Of a stretch of 7,528 nt of DNA, positions 5,623 to 7,528 are shown one piece after another. The notes beneath the pieces are model-generated. The model was not told where the DNA came from and did not search any database. It saw only the letters and a program-made list of their open reading frames with translations. The translations under genes and the position numbers were made by a program. Source of the stretch: Bryobacterales bacterium (GTDB lineage Bacteria > Acidobacteriota > Terriglobia > Bryobacterales > Bryobacteraceae); NCBI GenBank assembly GCA_003154855.1, contig PMEV01000343.1, forward strand, positions 38,556 to 46,083. Direction: 5' to 3'. Position 1 is the first letter of the stretch, and the number at the start of each line of letters is the position of its first letter.

Positions 5623-7413
5623 ATGGTTGGGCGGACGGTCGGTAATTTCCGCATTGTCGAGAAGCTGGGCCAGGGCGGGATGGGATCCGTGTTTCGCGCC
5701 GTCGATCAGATGGTGCAGCGCAACGTCGCGATCAAGATCCTGCGGCCGGATGTCGCCTCGGATCCCGAAACCTGGGATCGGTTCCACTCGGAAGCGGTGG
5801 CGCTGGCCAAGCTCAATCATCCCTCCATCGCCATGCTGTACTCGTTCTTCCACGAGGGAAACGAGTATTTCATGGTGCAGGAGTTCGTGCCCGGGAAGAA
5901 TCTGGAGCAGGTGATCCAGTCGCACGGGGCCCTGGATTGGCGGCACGCGTGCGGCATTCTGCTGGGCGTTCTGGATGGCATGCGCCATGCCCACGAGCAG
6001 GGCATCGTCCATCGCGACTTGAAGCCCGCGAACATCATGCTGACCCCGGACGGCGCGGTGAAGATCACGGATTTTGGGATTGCGCGCCTGTTCTTTGGGC
6101 CGAAAGTGACGCGTGGGCCGCGGGTGCTGGGGACCGTCGAGTACATCGCGCCGGAGCGTGTTCAGGGCAAGAAAGCCGACGAACGGTCGGACGTCTATTC
6201 GCTCGGCCTCGTCCTGTATGAGATGGTGGCCGGACGGCTGCCCTTCAACGCCAACACCGACTTCGAGCTGATGCGCGCGCAAATGGAAGACCAGCCCCGG
6301 CCGCTGGCCGAATGGGGGGTATTCATACCCTCGGCGGTGGAGCGTTCGATCATGGTCGCACTCGAGAAGGACCCCTCAAACCGCCACCAATCCGCGGCGA
6401 TTTTCGCCGACGATCTCCGCTGGGCGGTGCAATCGAGCGGCGTCTCGCTTCAGGATCTCGGGCGCGCCACGTACGCGAGCCAGCGAGAGACGATGGTGGT
6501 TCCGCTCTTTCCGGAAACCGTCTCCAGGCCACCGGCAGAGGCGGCGTTGGTCCCGCCGGCCCCCCGTGAAACTGTCTATGTCCCGCCGCCCAAGACGCCG
6601 GCGAACGTCGCTCCGGCCCGGGAAACGGTGGTGGTTTCGCCTCCGCCGCTCCCACCTCCCGCCCCCGCCGCAGCGCGCCGCGACAAGCGGTCTGCGGCGA
6701 TCCGGGGATTGATCATGGGAGTCTTGCCGGCCTTGGTGTTGGGCGGCCTTGGAGCTTGGCATTATCTCCGTCCCCTGTACCAGAAGACGCCCGAACCGCC
6801 GGCTTCCGGCGCACCTTCCAGTTCCTCTTGGGTGGCCGCCGGGAACGGCACAGCGGCTACTGGCGCGGTGCCGGAGCCGAACCCGCAACTACCGGGCCAG
6901 CCGATTGAGCCGCCTCCGAGCCCGGAAGTCAGGCCCGCCCCGCCATCGCCCGAGGTCAAGACGCCCCCTGCGCCTCCCGCCGTTGCGCCCGTCGAGCCTG
7001 GCCCCAAGGCGCCGGTGGAAGTGGCCGCAACGCCCGAGGTGACCAGTCTGGCCGCCGTGAAGATGCTCTACCTGCGTCCCGCCAATCCCGATTTGGACGA
7101 CCTCTTGCGCGAGGAGCTGAAGACCGAACTGGATGGCCGCATGGCTCTGGCGACGACCCCCTCCGCAGCCGAAGCGATCATGGACGTCGTCATTCAAGAC
7201 CAGCACGGAAACGCGGTCTCCGGTGCGGCCGGCCGGGTGGTGGGATTGAAAGGCACCCGAAAGGCGATCGTAACCATCCAGGATCGTTCCGGCAAACACG
7301 TCTTGTGGAAGGCGGAGGTCGATAATAAGCACTCCCTGGTAACCGCCATGCGCGACGACACGCGGCGGCTGGCTTCGCGCATCGCCAAGCGGCTGCGCAG
7401 CGACCTTCCGTAG
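5623..7413 (+). CDS. Transmembrane Hanks-type Ser/Thr protein kinase with extracytoplasmic alpha/beta domain
   Basis: A 596-residue kinase that phosphorylates Ser/Thr on partner proteins. All catalytic features are present: glycine loop GQGGMGSV (16-23), lysine K38, E57 in the C-helix, HRDLKPAN (130-137), DFG (150-152), APE-type segment ending at E178, and D190. The domain spans about 9-275. A Pro-rich juxtamembrane stretch (about 285-350) carries three RET(M/V)xV motifs with threonines at 290, 317 and 335. A basic RRDKR cluster precedes one transmembrane helix (about 362-382). A Pro-rich outer linker (about 390-470) leads to an alpha/beta domain (about 473-596) that I cannot name and that is not PASTA. 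ATG 5623 is chosen because the kinase fold begins at once and GAGG lies six bases before it; the open frame further upstream is antisense to the broken methyltransferase. No cognate phosphatase is visible. Confidence 0.95.
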   Translation: MVGRTVGNFRIVEKLGQGGMGSVFRAVDQMVQRNVAIKILRPDVASDPETWDRFHSEAVALAKLNHPSIAMLYSFFHEGNEYFMVQEFVPGKNLEQVIQSHGALDWRHACGILLGVLDGMRHAHEQGIVHRDLKPANIMLTPDGAVKITDFGIARLFFGPKVTRGPRVLGTVEYIAPERVQGKKADERSDVYSLGLVLYEMVAGRLPFNANTDFELMRAQMEDQPRPLAEWGVFIPSAVERSIMVALEKDPSNRHQSAAIFADDLRWAVQSSGVSLQDLGRATYASQRETMVVPLFPETVSRPPAEAALVPPAPRETVYVPPPKTPANVAPARETVVVSPPPLPPPAPAAARRDKRSAAIRGLIMGVLPALVLGGLGAWHYLRPLYQKTPEPPASGAPSSSSWVAAGNGTAATGAVPEPNPQLPGQPIEPPPSPEVRPAPPSPEVKTPPAPPAVAPVEPGPKAPVEVAATPEVTSLAAVKMLYLRPANPDLDDLLREELKTELDGRMALATTPSAAEAIMDVVIQDQHGNAVSGAAGRVVGLKGTRKAIVTIQDRSGKHVLWKAEVDNKHSLVTAMRDDTRRLASRIAKRLRSDLP

Positions 7414-7476
7414 CTGCCAATCGGAACGGAGCCCCACCGGAAGGCCTTCGCGCGCGCCCTCGATGACGTGCCGGAA

Positions 7477-7528
7477 CTAATCCGTGCCGTAATAGGCAAC
7501 CTGCTGCCCGCTAGTGTAGTGCGGCGCA
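7477..7528 (-). CDS. Possible C-terminal tail of a convergent gene entering from the right
   Basis: One minus-strand frame is open from the right edge and ends at TAG (7479-7477). It reads ...HYTSGQQVAYYGTD, a plausible protein end, and would leave 63 bases to the kinase stop. Only 16 codons are visible, so chance is not excluded. A competing reading is that the kinase frame stays open on the plus strand after its TAG to the window edge (...AFARALDDVPELIRAVIGN...). I cannot decide between them. Nothing else is seen in 7414-7528. Confidence 0.25.
   Translation of the reverse strand, partial: APHYTSGQQVAYYGTD

Overview
The window is dense, GC-rich bacterial DNA carrying a Ser/Thr protein kinase with a Pro-rich linker and a membrane anchor, an ECF sigma/zinc-finger anti-sigma pair, an OsmC-type peroxidase, a DinB/DUF1572-type protein, and a large Pro/Ala-rich membrane protein. 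The protein styles recall soil Acidobacteria of the Solibacter/Bryobacter kind. That assignment rests on recognition, not on a search.

Layout from left to right. At 3-1334 (+) lies a membrane-anchored protein with two beta-rich domains joined by a long Pro/Ala linker; its 5' end may lie outside the window. It converges on a minus-strand cluster at 1402-2732. Read in transcription order, that cluster is an OsmC-family protein, an ECF sigma factor and a soluble zinc-binding anti-sigma factor. A DinB-fold protein (2875-3393, +) is divergent from OsmC across an intergenic region holding two inverted repeats. DinB converges on a NPPF-type methyltransferase (3410-4894, -). Upstream of that is a second methyltransferase locus (4941-5532, -) that looks broken: its N-terminal tip and its C-terminal half are in different frames, and the SAM-binding middle is missing. 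A transmembrane Ser/Thr kinase (5623-7413, +) diverges from it. The last 115 bases hold no complete gene, but may contain the tail of a convergent minus-strand gene.

How they may work together: OsmC (peroxide/thiol chemistry), sigma plus an anti-sigma with RsrA-like Cys/His spacing, and a DinB-fold protein would fit a redox-stress locus. This is inference from families and gene order. The other main observations are a repeated arrangement of TAnnnT hexamers 7-8 nt before start codons (a sign of leaderless transcription), a possible operator upstream of OsmC, three RET(M/V)xV motifs in the kinase next to its membrane segment, and an unassigned alpha/beta domain on the kinase's outer side. No RNA gene, CRISPR array, insertion sequence or phage gene was seen.
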